From Streptomyces uncialis (GTDB lineage Bacteria; Actinomycetota; Actinomycetes; Streptomycetales; Streptomycetaceae): 64,000 nucleotides of DNA. The stretch's first letter is position 1. Every line of letters begins with the position of its first letter. A program made the translations under genes and the position numbers. Positions 32,948-42,031 of this stretch are shown piece by piece. Below the pieces are notes generated by a model, which ran no database searches, was not told the origin of the DNA, and worked only from the letters and a program-made list of their open reading frames with translations. The stretch covers positions 124,001 to 188,000 of the forward strand of contig NZ_LFBV01000008.1 of assembly GCF_001905345.1 (NCBI RefSeq), in the 5' to 3' direction.

Positions 32948-35221
32948 ATGTCCTTCGCCATGAGCCCAACCGCCCCAACCGCCCCGTCCACCCCACGCGC
33001 CCCACGCGCCCCAAGAACCGTGGTCGCCGTCCTCGGGGCGGGGGCCCTGATCCTGCTGGCCGCCCTCACCGGCGCCGCCCCCGCGCAGGCCGCCACCCCG
33101 GGCGAGGCCACCGGGCCCACCGGGCAGAAGCTGACCGTCTCGAACACCCGGGGCGTCGACCCGGACGGCGAGAAGGTGACCGTCACCGGCACCGGCTACG
33201 ACCCCGCCAAGGGCGTCTACCTCGCCGTATGCGAGATCCAGGGCCGGGGTGAGGCGCCGAGCCCGTGTCTGGGCGGTGTCGACATGTCGGGCGGCTCCGG
33301 TTCGCAGTACTGGATATCGAACAACCCGCCCGCGTACGCCAAGGACATCGTCAAGCCCTTCACGGTGACCGGCGGTCTCGGCGGGTTCACCCTCGAACTG
33401 ACCGTCAGGGCGAAGGACAGCGGCGCCGACTGCTCGCAGAAGGCGTGCGCGGTCGTCACCCGCGCCGATCACACGCACGGGGCGGACCGCGAGCAGGACG
33501 TCATCGTCCCGGTGGAGTTCGGGGCGGGCGCGGGACCGGGTCCCGAGGTCGCGCCCGGCACGGTCCGGCACAGCGAGATCCGCCGGATCACCGCGCCCTC
33601 CGGCGGCAACCAGGCCGTGGCCGTCGACTCCGCCGCGCGGCGTATCCACGTCAGCAGCGGCGACCTGGACGAGTACCGGCTGACCACGTACGACTCCGTG
33701 ACCGGTGCCATGGTCGGGGACCCGGTCCCGCTGCCCTCGGCGGCCACCACGATGGAGTTCGACCCGGCGACCGGCTTCCTGTACCTCGCGCTGTCCGACC
33801 GGATCGCCACCTACGACACCCGGGGCGGCGGGCTGGAGGACCACCGCACGCCCGAGGGCATGACGGGCATCCAGCACATCGCCCTGGACCCGGTCGCGAG
33901 ACGGCTGCACGTGGCCTCCCAGAACCGGACGGTACGGGTCTTCGACGTCAAGGCGGCCCAGCGGGCCGGGAAGTGGCCGCAGGTCGGCACGACGGTCACG
34001 CTGCCCGCCCCGCCGCGCGGTCTCGCCGTCGACCCGGTGACCAACCGCGGCTACGTGACATACATCCGCAGCGCCATGGTCGGCGGAAGCGTCTCGATCC
34101 AGAACGTCCTCACCACCGTCGACGGCGCCACCGGCGAGGTGGCCGCCGACCTCACCCTGGGCACCGGCGGACTCGGCAGCACCGGGGTCACCGTCGACCC
34201 CACCACCGCCACCGCGTACGTCGCCCAGATCGGCGCCAACGCCGTCTCGGTGGTGGACCTCAGGAAGAACGAGGTCACCGGCTCGATCGCGGTCGAGGGC
34301 AACCCCCGGGTGCTCGCCGTCGACCCGGAGACGCGGACGCTGTACGCCGCGCAGAGCCTGACCCAGGCGATCGCCGTGATCGACCTCCGGCGTGCGGAGG
34401 TCGTGCAGAGCCTGCCCGCCGGTGACTACCCGGACGGGCTGACCGTCGACGGCTCGTACCACACGCTGTACGCGATCGCCGAGAGCAAGGCGCTACAGAT
34501 CCAGCGGCAGGTCTCCCCCACCGTGACCGGGCGACCGCAGGACACCTCCGTGGCGGTCCGGGAGAAGGCGCAGTTCCGGGCTCTCGCGTCGGCCGACCCC
34601 GAGCCCGCGGTGAGCTGGGAGGTCAGCTCCGACCAGGGGAGGAGCTGGCGGACGGTGGCGGGCGCCACGGAGGCGACCCTGACGTTCGAGGCCACCGCCG
34701 AGCACCACGGCAACCGCTACCGCGCGGTGTTCTCAAACCCGGTCGGCAGCACCCGTACCGACACGGCGGAACTCACGGTGACCACCCCCGCCACCGAGCC
34801 CCCGACGACGGCCCCGCCCACGGACCCGGCGACCGAACCCCCGACCGAACCCGAACCGACCGACCCCGGCCCCGAACCCGAGCCCGAACCTTCGGCCGAC
34901 CCCGGCCCGGACCCCACCCAGGGCGCGAACGGCACCGGCGGCACCGGCGGTACGTCCGGCTCCGGCGGCACGGTCGGCGGCTCCACCGGCGGCTCGACAG
35001 GCTCCGCGGGCTCCACGGGTTCCACCGGCTCGGCCACCGGGTCCCTCACCAGCTCCACCACCGGCGGACTGGCCGCCACGGGATCAGGCGCGCTGCCGTA
35101 CGTGTGCGGGGCGCTCGCCCTCACCGGACTCGGCGCCGCGGCGGTCCTCGTCACGCTCCGCGGGTCCACCCGCCGGCGCCTCGCCCAGGCCATCGGTATG
35201 GGCCGCTCCCCGCGCGCCTGA
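32948..35221 (+). CDS. Cell-wall-anchored surface protein: Ig-like fold, beta-propeller and LAXTG sorting signal
   Basis: This 757-residue exported protein has a Sec signal peptide (hydrophobic VVAVLGAGALILLAAL, cleavage after AQA). A domain about 40-195 (VTVTGTGYDPAKGVYLAVC, PSPCLGGVDMSGGSGSQYW, CAVVTRADHTHGADR) resembles the module found beside HtaA heme-binding proteins. A beta-propeller of YVTN type follows (about 205-515, repeats such as GLAVDPVTNRGYV), then an Ig-like domain, a Pro/Thr/Glu stretch and a Gly/Ser/Thr linker. The C-terminus has LAATG (708-712), a hydrophobic helix and RRR, which is the LAXTG sorting signal used by Streptomyces sortase E. The iron-box-like promoter suggests induction under iron limitation. 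Confidence 0.83.
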   Translation: MSFAMSPTAPTAPSTPRAPRAPRTVVAVLGAGALILLAALTGAAPAQAATPGEATGPTGQKLTVSNTRGVDPDGEKVTVTGTGYDPAKGVYLAVCEIQGRGEAPSPCLGGVDMSGGSGSQYWISNNPPAYAKDIVKPFTVTGGLGGFTLELTVRAKDSGADCSQKACAVVTRADHTHGADREQDVIVPVEFGAGAGPGPEVAPGTVRHSEIRRITAPSGGNQAVAVDSAARRIHVSSGDLDEYRLTTYDSVTGAMVGDPVPLPSAATTMEFDPATGFLYLALSDRIATYDTRGGGLEDHRTPEGMTGIQHIALDPVARRLHVASQNRTVRVFDVKAAQRAGKWPQVGTTVTLPAPPRGLAVDPVTNRGYVTYIRSAMVGGSVSIQNVLTTVDGATGEVAADLTLGTGGLGSTGVTVDPTTATAYVAQIGANAVSVVDLRKNEVTGSIAVEGNPRVLAVDPETRTLYAAQSLTQAIAVIDLRRAEVVQSLPAGDYPDGLTVDGSYHTLYAIAESKALQIQRQVSPTVTGRPQDTSVAVREKAQFRALASADPEPAVSWEVSSDQGRSWRTVAGATEATLTFEATAEHHGNRYRAVFSNPVGSTRTDTAELTVTTPATEPPTTAPPTDPATEPPTEPEPTDPGPEPEPEPSADPGPDPTQGANGTGGTGGTSGSGGTVGGSTGGSTGSAGSTGSTGSATGSLTSSTTGGLAATGSGALPYVCGALALTGLGAAAVLVTLRGSTRRRLAQAIGMGRSPRA

Positions 35222-35230
35222 CGCGCGCAC

Positions 35231-35285
35231 GGGGTGACCTCCGGGTTCCGGGTTCCGGCGACGGGCCGGACCCGTGGGTCACCCC
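35231..35285. terminator. Hairpin between convergent surface-protein and acpS genes
   Basis: GGGGTGACC (35231-35239) pairs with GGTCACCCC (35277-35285), with an inner GGGTTCCGG/CCGGACCC stem. It lies at the two facing stop codons and could terminate both transcripts. Confidence 0.55.
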
Positions 35286-35647
35286 TCCGCGATGACGACC
35301 GCCGAGGCGATCCCCGCGTCATGGCTCAGCGAGAGGTGCCAGGAGCGCACCCCCAGCGACTGGGCCCGCGCGGCGACCGTCCCGCGCACCCGCAGCCGCG
35401 GCCGTCCGTTGTCCTCCACGAACACCTCCGCGTCGGTCCAGTTCAGTCCCGGCGGCGCGCCCAGCGCCTTCGCCAGGGCCTCCTTCGCCGCGAACCGTGC
35501 CGCCAGCGAGGCCGCGCCGCGCCGTTCGCCGCTCGGCAGCAGCAGTTCCGCCGACACGAACAGCCGGTCCGCCAGCCCCGGCGTCCGTTCCAGCGACGCG
35601 GTGAACCGGTCGATCTCCGCCACGTCGATGCCCACCCCGATGATCAC
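35279..35647 (-). CDS. acpS: Holo-[acyl-carrier-protein] synthase
   Basis: AcpS transfers 4'-phosphopantetheine from CoA to acyl carrier protein. The 122-residue protein has the two magnesium/CoA motifs: IGVGIDVAEIDRF at the N-terminus and FAAKEALAKALG near residue 58, plus WHLSLSHDAG. The GTG start at 35647 is 58 bp from the glmS stop, so it is probably cotranscribed after glmS. Confidence 0.96.
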   Translation of the reverse strand: MIIGVGIDVAEIDRFTASLERTPGLADRLFVSAELLLPSGERRGAASLAARFAAKEALAKALGAPPGLNWTDAEVFVEDNGRPRLRVRGTVAARAQSLGVRSWHLSLSHDAGIASAVVIAEG

Positions 35648-35705
35648 CCCGTCACCGTATCGGCCCGGCCCGCCCGGCCGCGTCCCGGACAGGGGACGGA
35701 CGGAC

Positions 35706-37553
35706 TCATTCCACCGTCACCGACTTGGCGAGATTGCGCGGCTGGTCGACCTCGTTGCCCCGGGCCGTGGCCAGCGCGCAGGCGAAGACCTGGAGCGGGA
35801 CCGTCGTCACCAGCGGCTGGAGCAGCGCCGGGGTCGCGGGGACGCTGATCAGATGGTCCGCGTACGGGACGACCTCCGTGTCGCCCTCCTGCGCGATCAC
35901 CACGGTCCGGGCGCCCCGGGCCCGGATCTCCTGGATGTTGGAGACGATCTTCCCGTGCAGCAGCGGTTCCCCCTGCGGCGACGGGACGACGACGACCACC
36001 GGCAGCCCGCGGTCCACCAGCGCGATCGGCCCGTGCTTCAGCTCCCCCGCGGCGAACCCCTCCGCGTGCATGTACGCGAGTTCCTTGAGTTTCAGCGCCC
36101 CTTCGAGCGCCACCGGGTACCCGACATGACGTCCCAGGAACAGCACCGTGTCCTGGTCCGCGAGGGACCGGGCCAGTTCCCGGACCGGTTCCATCCCGGC
36201 GAGGACCCGTTCGATCGCGCCGGGGACCCCCGCGAGGTCCCGGATCACCGAACGGATGCCCTCCGGGTCCTTGTTGCCGCGCGCCTGCGCCAGATACAGG
36301 GCGACGAGGTAGCAGGCGACGAGCTGGGTCAGGAACGCCTTGGTGGACGCCACCGCGATCTCCGGCCCGGCGTGGGTGTACAGCACCGCGTCGGACTCAC
36401 GGGGGATCGTCGAACCGTTGGTGTTGCAGATCGCCAGCACCCGGGAACCCTGTTCACGGGCGTGCCGCAGGGCCATCAGGGTGTCCATGGTCTCCCCCGA
36501 CTGGGAGATCGCGACGGTGAGGCTGCGGGCGTCCAGGATCGGGTCCCGGTAGCGGAACTCGCTGGCCAGCTCCACCTCGCAGGGCAGCCGGGTCCAGTGC
36601 TCGATGGCGTACTTGGCGATCAGACCCGAGTGGAACGCCGTCCCGCACGCCACGATGACGACCTTGTCGATCTCCCGCAGCTCCCGGGCCGGGATGCGGA
36701 TCTCGTCCAGGGTCAGCGTCCCCTCGGGGCCGATCCGTCCGAGGAGGGTGTCCGCGACCGCCCTGGGCTGCTCGGCGATCTCCTTGAGCATGAAGGACGG
36801 GTAGCCGCCCTTCTCGGCGGCCGACGCGTCCCAGTCCACATGGTAGGAACGCACCTCGGCGGGCCGTCCGTCGAAGCCGGTGACGGTGACCCCGTCCCGG
36901 CGGAGCTCCACCACCTGGTCCTGGCCGAGTTCGATCGCGGACCGGGTGTGGTCGATGAACGCGGACACGTCCGACGCCAGGAACGCCTCGCCCTCCCCCA
37001 CGCCCACCACCAGCGGGGAGTTGCGCCGCGCGCCCACCACCAGGTCCGGCTCGTCGGCGTGCACCGCGACCAGCGTGAACGCGCCCTCCAGCCGCCGGCA
37101 GACCCGTCGCAGCGCCTCCCCGAGGTCCGCGCCCGCCGCGTACTCCTCGGCCAGCAGATGCGCGACGACCTCCGTGTCGGTCTCCGAGCCGAGGGTGTGC
37201 CCGCGTGCCGCGAGTTCCGTCCGCAGGGCCGCGAAGTTCTCGATGATGCCGTTGTGGACGACGGCGACCCGGCCCGTGTTGTCCAGATGCGGATGCGCGT
37301 TGGTGTCGGTGGGCGCCCCATGGGTGGCCCAGCGGGTGTGCCCGATCCCGGTGCACCCGGTGGGCAGGGGCCGCTCCAGCAGGGCCTTCTCCAGATTGAC
37401 CAGCTTCCCGGCCCGCCGGGCGGCGGCCAGCCCGCCGTCCGCGAGGAGGGCGACGCCCGCCGAGTCGTAGCCCCGGTACTCCAGCCGCCGCAGCCCCGAG
37501 AGCACCACGTCGAGCGCCGACTGAGACCCCACATACCCCACGATTCCGCACAT
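35706..37553 (-). CDS. glmS: Glutamine-fructose-6-phosphate aminotransferase
   Basis: GlmS makes glucosamine-6-phosphate, the entry to UDP-GlcNAc. The 615-residue protein begins MCGIVGYVG, where Cys2 is the N-terminal nucleophile of the glutaminase domain, followed by LEYRGYDSAG, GHTRWATHG and HNGIIENF. The two SIS isomerase domains carry ACGTAFHSG, ISQSGETMDT and the C-terminal AKSVTVE end. The ATG at 37551-37553 is obligatory because Cys2 must be exposed, although the frame stays open upstream through a hexanucleotide repeat. No glmS ribozyme-like sequence was noticed in the leader. Confidence 0.97.
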   Translation of the reverse strand: MCGIVGYVGSQSALDVVLSGLRRLEYRGYDSAGVALLADGGLAAARRAGKLVNLEKALLERPLPTGCTGIGHTRWATHGAPTDTNAHPHLDNTGRVAVVHNGIIENFAALRTELAARGHTLGSETDTEVVAHLLAEEYAAGADLGEALRRVCRRLEGAFTLVAVHADEPDLVVGARRNSPLVVGVGEGEAFLASDVSAFIDHTRSAIELGQDQVVELRRDGVTVTGFDGRPAEVRSYHVDWDASAAEKGGYPSFMLKEIAEQPRAVADTLLGRIGPEGTLTLDEIRIPARELREIDKVVIVACGTAFHSGLIAKYAIEHWTRLPCEVELASEFRYRDPILDARSLTVAISQSGETMDTLMALRHAREQGSRVLAICNTNGSTIPRESDAVLYTHAGPEIAVASTKAFLTQLVACYLVALYLAQARGNKDPEGIRSVIRDLAGVPGAIERVLAGMEPVRELARSLADQDTVLFLGRHVGYPVALEGALKLKELAYMHAEGFAAGELKHGPIALVDRGLPVVVVVPSPQGEPLLHGKIVSNIQEIRARGARTVVIAQEGDTEVVPYADHLISVPATPALLQPLVTTVPLQVFACALATARGNEVDQPRNLAKSVTVE

Positions 37554-37635
37554 AGGGGGCAGCCTACGCGCGGGGTGGCGCCCCGCTCGGCGTACCGCCG
37601 CCCGCTCCGCGCGCCCGGAGCAAGACGCCCCACCG

Positions 37636-37686
37636 AAGCCGGAGCCGGAGCCGGAGCGGGAGCGGGAGCCGGAGCGGGAGCCGGTG
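37636..37686. repeat. Hexanucleotide microsatellite in the glmS-coaA divergent region
   Basis: About eight copies of GGAGCC/GGAGCG (plus strand) lie about 80 bp upstream of glmS and 120 bp upstream of coaA. It would sit in the glmS 5' leader or promoter. Confidence 0.8.
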
Positions 37687-37806
37687 CCCGGCGGCCCGAA
37701 ACGGACCAGGGCGGACAGGAGAGCGGACAGGCCCGGACCGGTGCACAGGGCATCCAGTGAGATAGCCCACGCTCCGTCCCCGCCGCCCAGCCCTGACAAT
37801 GAACAG

Positions 37807-38793
37807 GTGATCTCCCCGGTCTCCCTGCCGCCCAGCGCCCCCCGGTCCCGGCCGGAGGCGTCCCCGTACCTCGATCTGACCCGGGCGGAGTGGAGCGCGC
37901 TGCGCGACAAGACCCCGCTGCCGCTCAGCGCCGCCGAGGTCGAGGGGCTGCGCGGACTCGGTGACGTCATCGACCTGGACGAGGTCCGTGACATCTATCT
38001 GCCGCTGTCCCGGCTGCTGAACCTGTACGTCGGGGCCACGGACGGGCTGCGCGGCGCGCTGAACACCTTCCTCGGCGAGCAGGGCTCCCAGACGGGCACC
38101 CCCTTCGTCATAGGGGTCGCCGGGTCGGTCGCCGTCGGCAAGTCGACGGTCGCCCGGCTGCTCCAGGCGCTGCTGGCCCGCTGGCCGGAGCACCCCCGGG
38201 TCGAGCGGGTCACCACCGACGGTTTCCTGCTGCCGATGCGGGAGCTGAAGGCACGCGGACTGATGTCCCGCAAGGGTTTCCCCGAGTCGTACGACCGCCG
38301 GGCGCTGACCCGGTTCGTCGCGGACATCAAGGCGGGCAAGGACGAGGTCACCGCACCGGTCTACTCCCATCTGATCTACGACATCGTGCCCGGGGAACGG
38401 CTCACCGTCCGCCGCCCCGACATCCTCATCGTCGAGGGCCTCAACGTCCTCCAGCCCGCCCTGCCCGGCCGCGACGGCCGCACCCGGGTCGGGCTCGCCG
38501 ACTTCTTCGACTTCAGCGTGTACGTGGACGCCCGCACGGAGGACGTCGAACGCTGGTACCTCAGCCGGTTCCGGAAGCTGCGGGAGACCGCGTTCCAGGA
38601 CCCGTCGTCGTACTTCCGCAAGTACACCCAGGTCTCCGAGGAGGAGGCCATGGAGTACGCGCGGACGACCTGGCGGACCATCAACAAGCCGAACCTGGTG
38701 GAGAACGTCGCCCCCACCCGGGGCCGCGCCACCCTCATCGTCCGCAAGGGCCCGGACCACAAGGTGCAGCGGCTCAGCCTGCGCAAACTGTGA
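37807..38793 (+). CDS. coaA: Pantothenate kinase, type I
   Basis: CoaA phosphorylates pantothenate, the first step of CoA synthesis. The 328-residue protein has YLDLTRAEWSALRDKTPLPL at the N-terminus, Walker A GVAGSVAVGKSTVARLL, VTTDGFLLPM, FPESYDRRALTRFV and ILIVEGLNVLQ. The GTG at 37807-37809 matches the start of Streptomyces homologues (MISPVS...) but has a weak ribosome-binding site. It is divergent from glmS. Confidence 0.95.
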   Translation: MISPVSLPPSAPRSRPEASPYLDLTRAEWSALRDKTPLPLSAAEVEGLRGLGDVIDLDEVRDIYLPLSRLLNLYVGATDGLRGALNTFLGEQGSQTGTPFVIGVAGSVAVGKSTVARLLQALLARWPEHPRVERVTTDGFLLPMRELKARGLMSRKGFPESYDRRALTRFVADIKAGKDEVTAPVYSHLIYDIVPGERLTVRRPDILIVEGLNVLQPALPGRDGRTRVGLADFFDFSVYVDARTEDVERWYLSRFRKLRETAFQDPSSYFRKYTQVSEEEAMEYARTTWRTINKPNLVENVAPTRGRATLIVRKGPDHKVQRLSLRKL

Positions 38794-38830
38794 CGGGTGT
38801 GCCCCGACGGACGCGTGGTTATCGTGGGGC

Positions 38831-39787
38831 ATGCTGCATCTGCGACTGATCACCCCGGCGGACCGCACGGACGGCGTGGTCGAGCTGATCGAGGCCACGG
38901 TCGGCACCACCCATCTCGCCGTGCTCAAGGGGGCCGCCCTCGACCCCCGGGGCGATGTCGTGCTGTGCGATGTCGCCCGGGAGGCCGGGGACGACCTGAT
39001 CGGGGCGCTGCGCGAGGCCGGGATCGACGAGTGCGGGTCGATCGCCGTCGACGACATCGGACTGTCCCTGTCGAAACGCGCCGACCAGGCCGAGGAGGAC
39101 GCCCCCGGCGAGGCCGCGGACGCGGTCCTGTGGGAACACCTCTCCGAGGTGACCCACGAGGAGTCGACGCTCACCGTCACCTATGTGGCGTTCCTGTCGG
39201 TCGCCACGATGCTCGCGGCGTGCGGGGTGATGCTGGACAACGCGATCCTGATCGTGGGAGCGATGGCCGTCGGTCCGGAGTTCGGTCCGCTCGCCGGGAT
39301 CTCCACGGCGCTGGTCCAGCGCTCGCCCCGGCTGGTGTGGCGGTCGCTGTGGGCGCTGCTCGCGGGCTTCGTGCTGGCGATGGCCGTGACCGTCGGCTTC
39401 GCGCTGCTGATGAACGCGCTCGGACTGTTCACCCGCGACATGATCGAGGCGCCACGGCCCGCGACGGCGTTCATCTGGCAGCCCGACTGGATGTCGTTCG
39501 TGGTGGCGCTCCTCGCGGGGATCGCCGGGACGCTGTCCCTGACCTCGGCGAAGTCCGGTGCGCTGATCGGGGTGGCGATCTCCGTGACGACGGTACCTGC
39601 GGCGGCCAACGCGGCGGTGGCGTTCAGCTTCAACGACTACGCCCAGTGGTCGGGTTCGACACTCCAGCTGCTCGCCAACCTCGGCGGCATCGTCCTGGCC
39701 GGCACCCTCACCCTGATCGCCCAGAAAGCCTTCTGGTCCCACCAGAGAAGGAACCTCCCGACCGCTTCCCCGGCCCCCCGCCGCTGA
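38831..39787 (+). CDS. DUF389 family membrane protein
   Basis: This 318-residue protein has a cytoplasmic N-terminal domain (MLHLRLITPADRTDGVVELI, about 1-105), then about six membrane segments with the DUF389 signature SVATMLAACGVMLDNAILIV, GAMAVGPEFGPLAGI and a central SAKSGALIGVAISVTTVPAA loop. The function of the family is unknown. It begins 37 bp after coaA and may be cotranscribed. Confidence 0.88.
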   Translation: MLHLRLITPADRTDGVVELIEATVGTTHLAVLKGAALDPRGDVVLCDVAREAGDDLIGALREAGIDECGSIAVDDIGLSLSKRADQAEEDAPGEAADAVLWEHLSEVTHEESTLTVTYVAFLSVATMLAACGVMLDNAILIVGAMAVGPEFGPLAGISTALVQRSPRLVWRSLWALLAGFVLAMAVTVGFALLMNALGLFTRDMIEAPRPATAFIWQPDWMSFVVALLAGIAGTLSLTSAKSGALIGVAISVTTVPAAANAAVAFSFNDYAQWSGSTLQLLANLGGIVLAGTLTLIAQKAFWSHQRRNLPTASPAPRR

Positions 39788-39819
39788 AGCCCGCACCGGG
39801 CGCGCCCCAGGTCATCACA

Positions 39820-40386
39820 CCTGGGCAGTTCCCCGCGCCCCTTCGGGCGCCCCCTGAGGAGCCCAGGGACGGCGAGGAACCGCGCGAGCAACCAAGAGCC
39901 ATCCACACCCGAACGCCAACCGGGAGGAACGCCCCCAAAGGGGCGCGGGGAACCGCGCACCCACCGAGCGACGACACAGGAACGAAGTACGCCCACCCGG
40001 ACAGACCCCGCAAGCGCAAGCGAAGGCGGTCCGCGCAGAGGCGAGGAACCACGCGAGCAACCAAGAGCCATCCGCACCCGAACGCGAACCGGGAGGAACG
40101 CCCCCAAAGGGGCGCGGGGAACCGCGCACCCACCGAGCGACGGCACAGCAACGAAGTACGCCCACCCGGACAGACCCCGCAAGCGCAAGCGAAGGCGGTC
40201 CGCGCAGAGGCGAGGAACCGCGCAAGCAACCAAGAGCCATCCACACCCGAACGCGAACCGGGAAGAGCGCCCCCAAAGGGGCGCGGGGAACCGCGCACCC
40301 ACCGAGCGACGGCACAGGAACGAAGTGCGCCCACCCGGACAGACCTCGGAAGCGCGAGCGAAGGCGGTCCGCGCAGAACCGCCCAG
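39820..40386. repeat. Intergenic GC-rich repeats (cluster 7) with 169-bp tandem array
   Basis: The 600-bp gap between DUF389 and glmM has no gene. After one core at about 39827, three tandem units of 169 bp follow (39874-40042, 40043-40211, 40212-40380). Marker GAGGAACCGCGCGAGCAACC recurs with small changes at 39874, 40043 and 40212. Each unit holds GGGGCGCGGGGAACCGCGCA, the CACAGCAACGAAGTACGCCC-type linker and GCAAGCGCAAGCGAAGGCGG. The core here has ACCGCGCA instead of ACTGCGCA, a local subfamily. Confidence 0.9.
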
Positions 40387-40387
40387 G

Positions 40388-41746
40388 TCACCCCAGGGAG
40401 GACTTGACCGCGTCCGCGAGCCGCCCGGCCACCGCACGCGCCTGGTCGATGTCGGCCGCCTCGACCATCACCCGCACCAGCGGCTCCGTACCCGAGGGCC
40501 GCAGCAGGACCCGCCCGGTGCTGCCCAGCTCCCGCTCGGCCTCGGCGACCGCCGAAGCGAGCTCCGCCGAGGTCCCGACCCGGGACTTGTCGACGTCCGG
40601 CACATTGATGAGGACCTGCGGCAGCCGCTCCATCACGGAGGCGAGATCCGCGAGCGTACGGCCCGAGCTGGCGACCCGCGCCGCCAGCATCAGCCCGGTC
40701 AGCGTGCCGTCACCGGTCGTCGCGTGGTCGAGGATGATGACGTGCCCGGACTGCTCGCCGCCGAGCGCGTACCCGTGCCGCTTCATCTCCTCCAGGACGT
40801 AGCGGTCGCCCACCGCCGTCTGGATGATCGCCAGCCCCTCCCGCTCCATGGCGAGCTTGAAGCCGAGGTTCGACATCACGGTCGCGACGACGGTGTCGGA
40901 ACGCAGCCCGCCCTGCTCACGCAGCGCCAGCGCGAGGACGGCGAGGATCTGGTCCCCGTCGATCTCGGCGCCGGTGTGGTCCACGGCGAGGCAGCGGTCC
41001 GCGTCGCCGTCGTGGGCGATGCCGAGGTGGGCGCCGTGCTGGACGACGGCCTCCTTCAGCAGGCCGAGGTAGGTGGAGCCGCAGCCGTCGTTGATGTTGA
41101 GCCCGTCGGGCTCGGCACCGATGGTGATGACCTCGGCCCCGGCCCGCGCGAACGCCTCCGGCGAGACCCGGGCGGCGGCGCCGTGCGCCTCGTCCAGGAC
41201 GATCTTCAGCCCGTCGAGCCGGTTGGGCAGCACCCCGATGAGATGGGCGACGTACTGGTCGAAGCCCTCGTCGTACGTCCTGACGCGGCCGACGCCGGAA
41301 CCGGTGGGCCGCTGCCAGGGAGCGCCGGTGCGGTGCTCCTCGTAGACGGACTCGATCCGGTCCTCCAGCTCGTCGGCGAGCTTGTGGCCACCCCGGGCGA
41401 AGAACTTCACGCCGTTGTCGGGCATGGCGTTGTGGCTGGCGGACAGCATCACGCCGAGGTCCGCGCCGAGCGCGCCGGTCAGGTACGCGACGGCCGGGGT
41501 GGGCAGCACCCCGACCTTCAGCACATCGACACCGGCGCTGGCGAGGCCCGCGACGACGGCCGCCTCCAGGAACTCCCCGGACGCGCGCGGGTCCCTGCCG
41601 ACCACCGCGACCGGGCGATGGCCCTCGAAACTGCCCGCCTCGCCGAGCACATGCGCCGCCGCCACGGAGAGTCCGAGCGCGAGCTCGGCCGTCAGATCCG
41701 CGTTGGCGACACCGCGCACGCCGTCCGTGCCGAAGAGTCGTCCCAC
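40388..41746 (-). CDS. glmM: Phosphoglucosamine mutase
   Basis: GlmM interconverts glucosamine-6- and -1-phosphate, following GlmS in UDP-GlcNAc synthesis. The 452-residue protein starts MGRLFGTDGVRGVAN, has the phosphoserine loop VMLSASHNAMPDNG near residue 105, the metal-binding HDGDADRC near 245 and the C-terminal phosphate loop RPSGTEPLVRVMVE. The GTG at 41746 has GGAGGACACCA upstream. It lies downstream of rplM-rpsI on the same strand, separated by 285 bp with a strong hairpin. Confidence 0.97.
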   Translation of the reverse strand: MGRLFGTDGVRGVANADLTAELALGLSVAAAHVLGEAGSFEGHRPVAVVGRDPRASGEFLEAAVVAGLASAGVDVLKVGVLPTPAVAYLTGALGADLGVMLSASHNAMPDNGVKFFARGGHKLADELEDRIESVYEEHRTGAPWQRPTGSGVGRVRTYDEGFDQYVAHLIGVLPNRLDGLKIVLDEAHGAAARVSPEAFARAGAEVITIGAEPDGLNINDGCGSTYLGLLKEAVVQHGAHLGIAHDGDADRCLAVDHTGAEIDGDQILAVLALALREQGGLRSDTVVATVMSNLGFKLAMEREGLAIIQTAVGDRYVLEEMKRHGYALGGEQSGHVIILDHATTGDGTLTGLMLAARVASSGRTLADLASVMERLPQVLINVPDVDKSRVGTSAELASAVAEAERELGSTGRVLLRPSGTEPLVRVMVEAADIDQARAVAGRLADAVKSSLG

Positions 41747-41965
41747 TGGTGTCCTCCGAACTTTCGCGCCCGCACCGAAGGGGCGCCGGAAATCATCCGA
41801 ACATACAAAGCTTGAGCGCCTGGAGCCGCCGCTCCGCCCGCCCGCCGCGAACCCACGGGTACACCCATATGACTACCCGGCCATATCAGCACACACGTAT
41901 GCCGTTAGGTATATCGGCCCACGGTTCAGGACACCTGTATACGCCCCCGGGCGGTGATAGACGAA

Positions 41966-41998
41966 CGCCCCGGCAGCACAGGGCGTGCCGCCGGGGCG
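41966..41998 (-). terminator. Terminator hairpin after rpsI
   Basis: CGCCCCGGC-A-GCAC and GTGC-C-GCCGGGGCG form a 13-bp stem with one mismatch, 34 bp beyond the rpsI stop. It separates rplM-rpsI from glmM. Confidence 0.7.
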
Positions 41999-42031
41999 AA
42001 CGGGTGGTACGAGGCGCGGGTCCGCCAGGGA

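Noticed and set aside
35706..37994. N-terminally extended GlmS through the hexanucleotide repeat
   Set aside because: The glutaminase nucleophile must be Cys2 after Met removal, so the start must be at 37553.
41747..42031. Third iron-box-like site (GTTAGGTATATC near 41904)
   Set aside because: Only one half-site resembles the box, and it lacks the ACCTAA partner.
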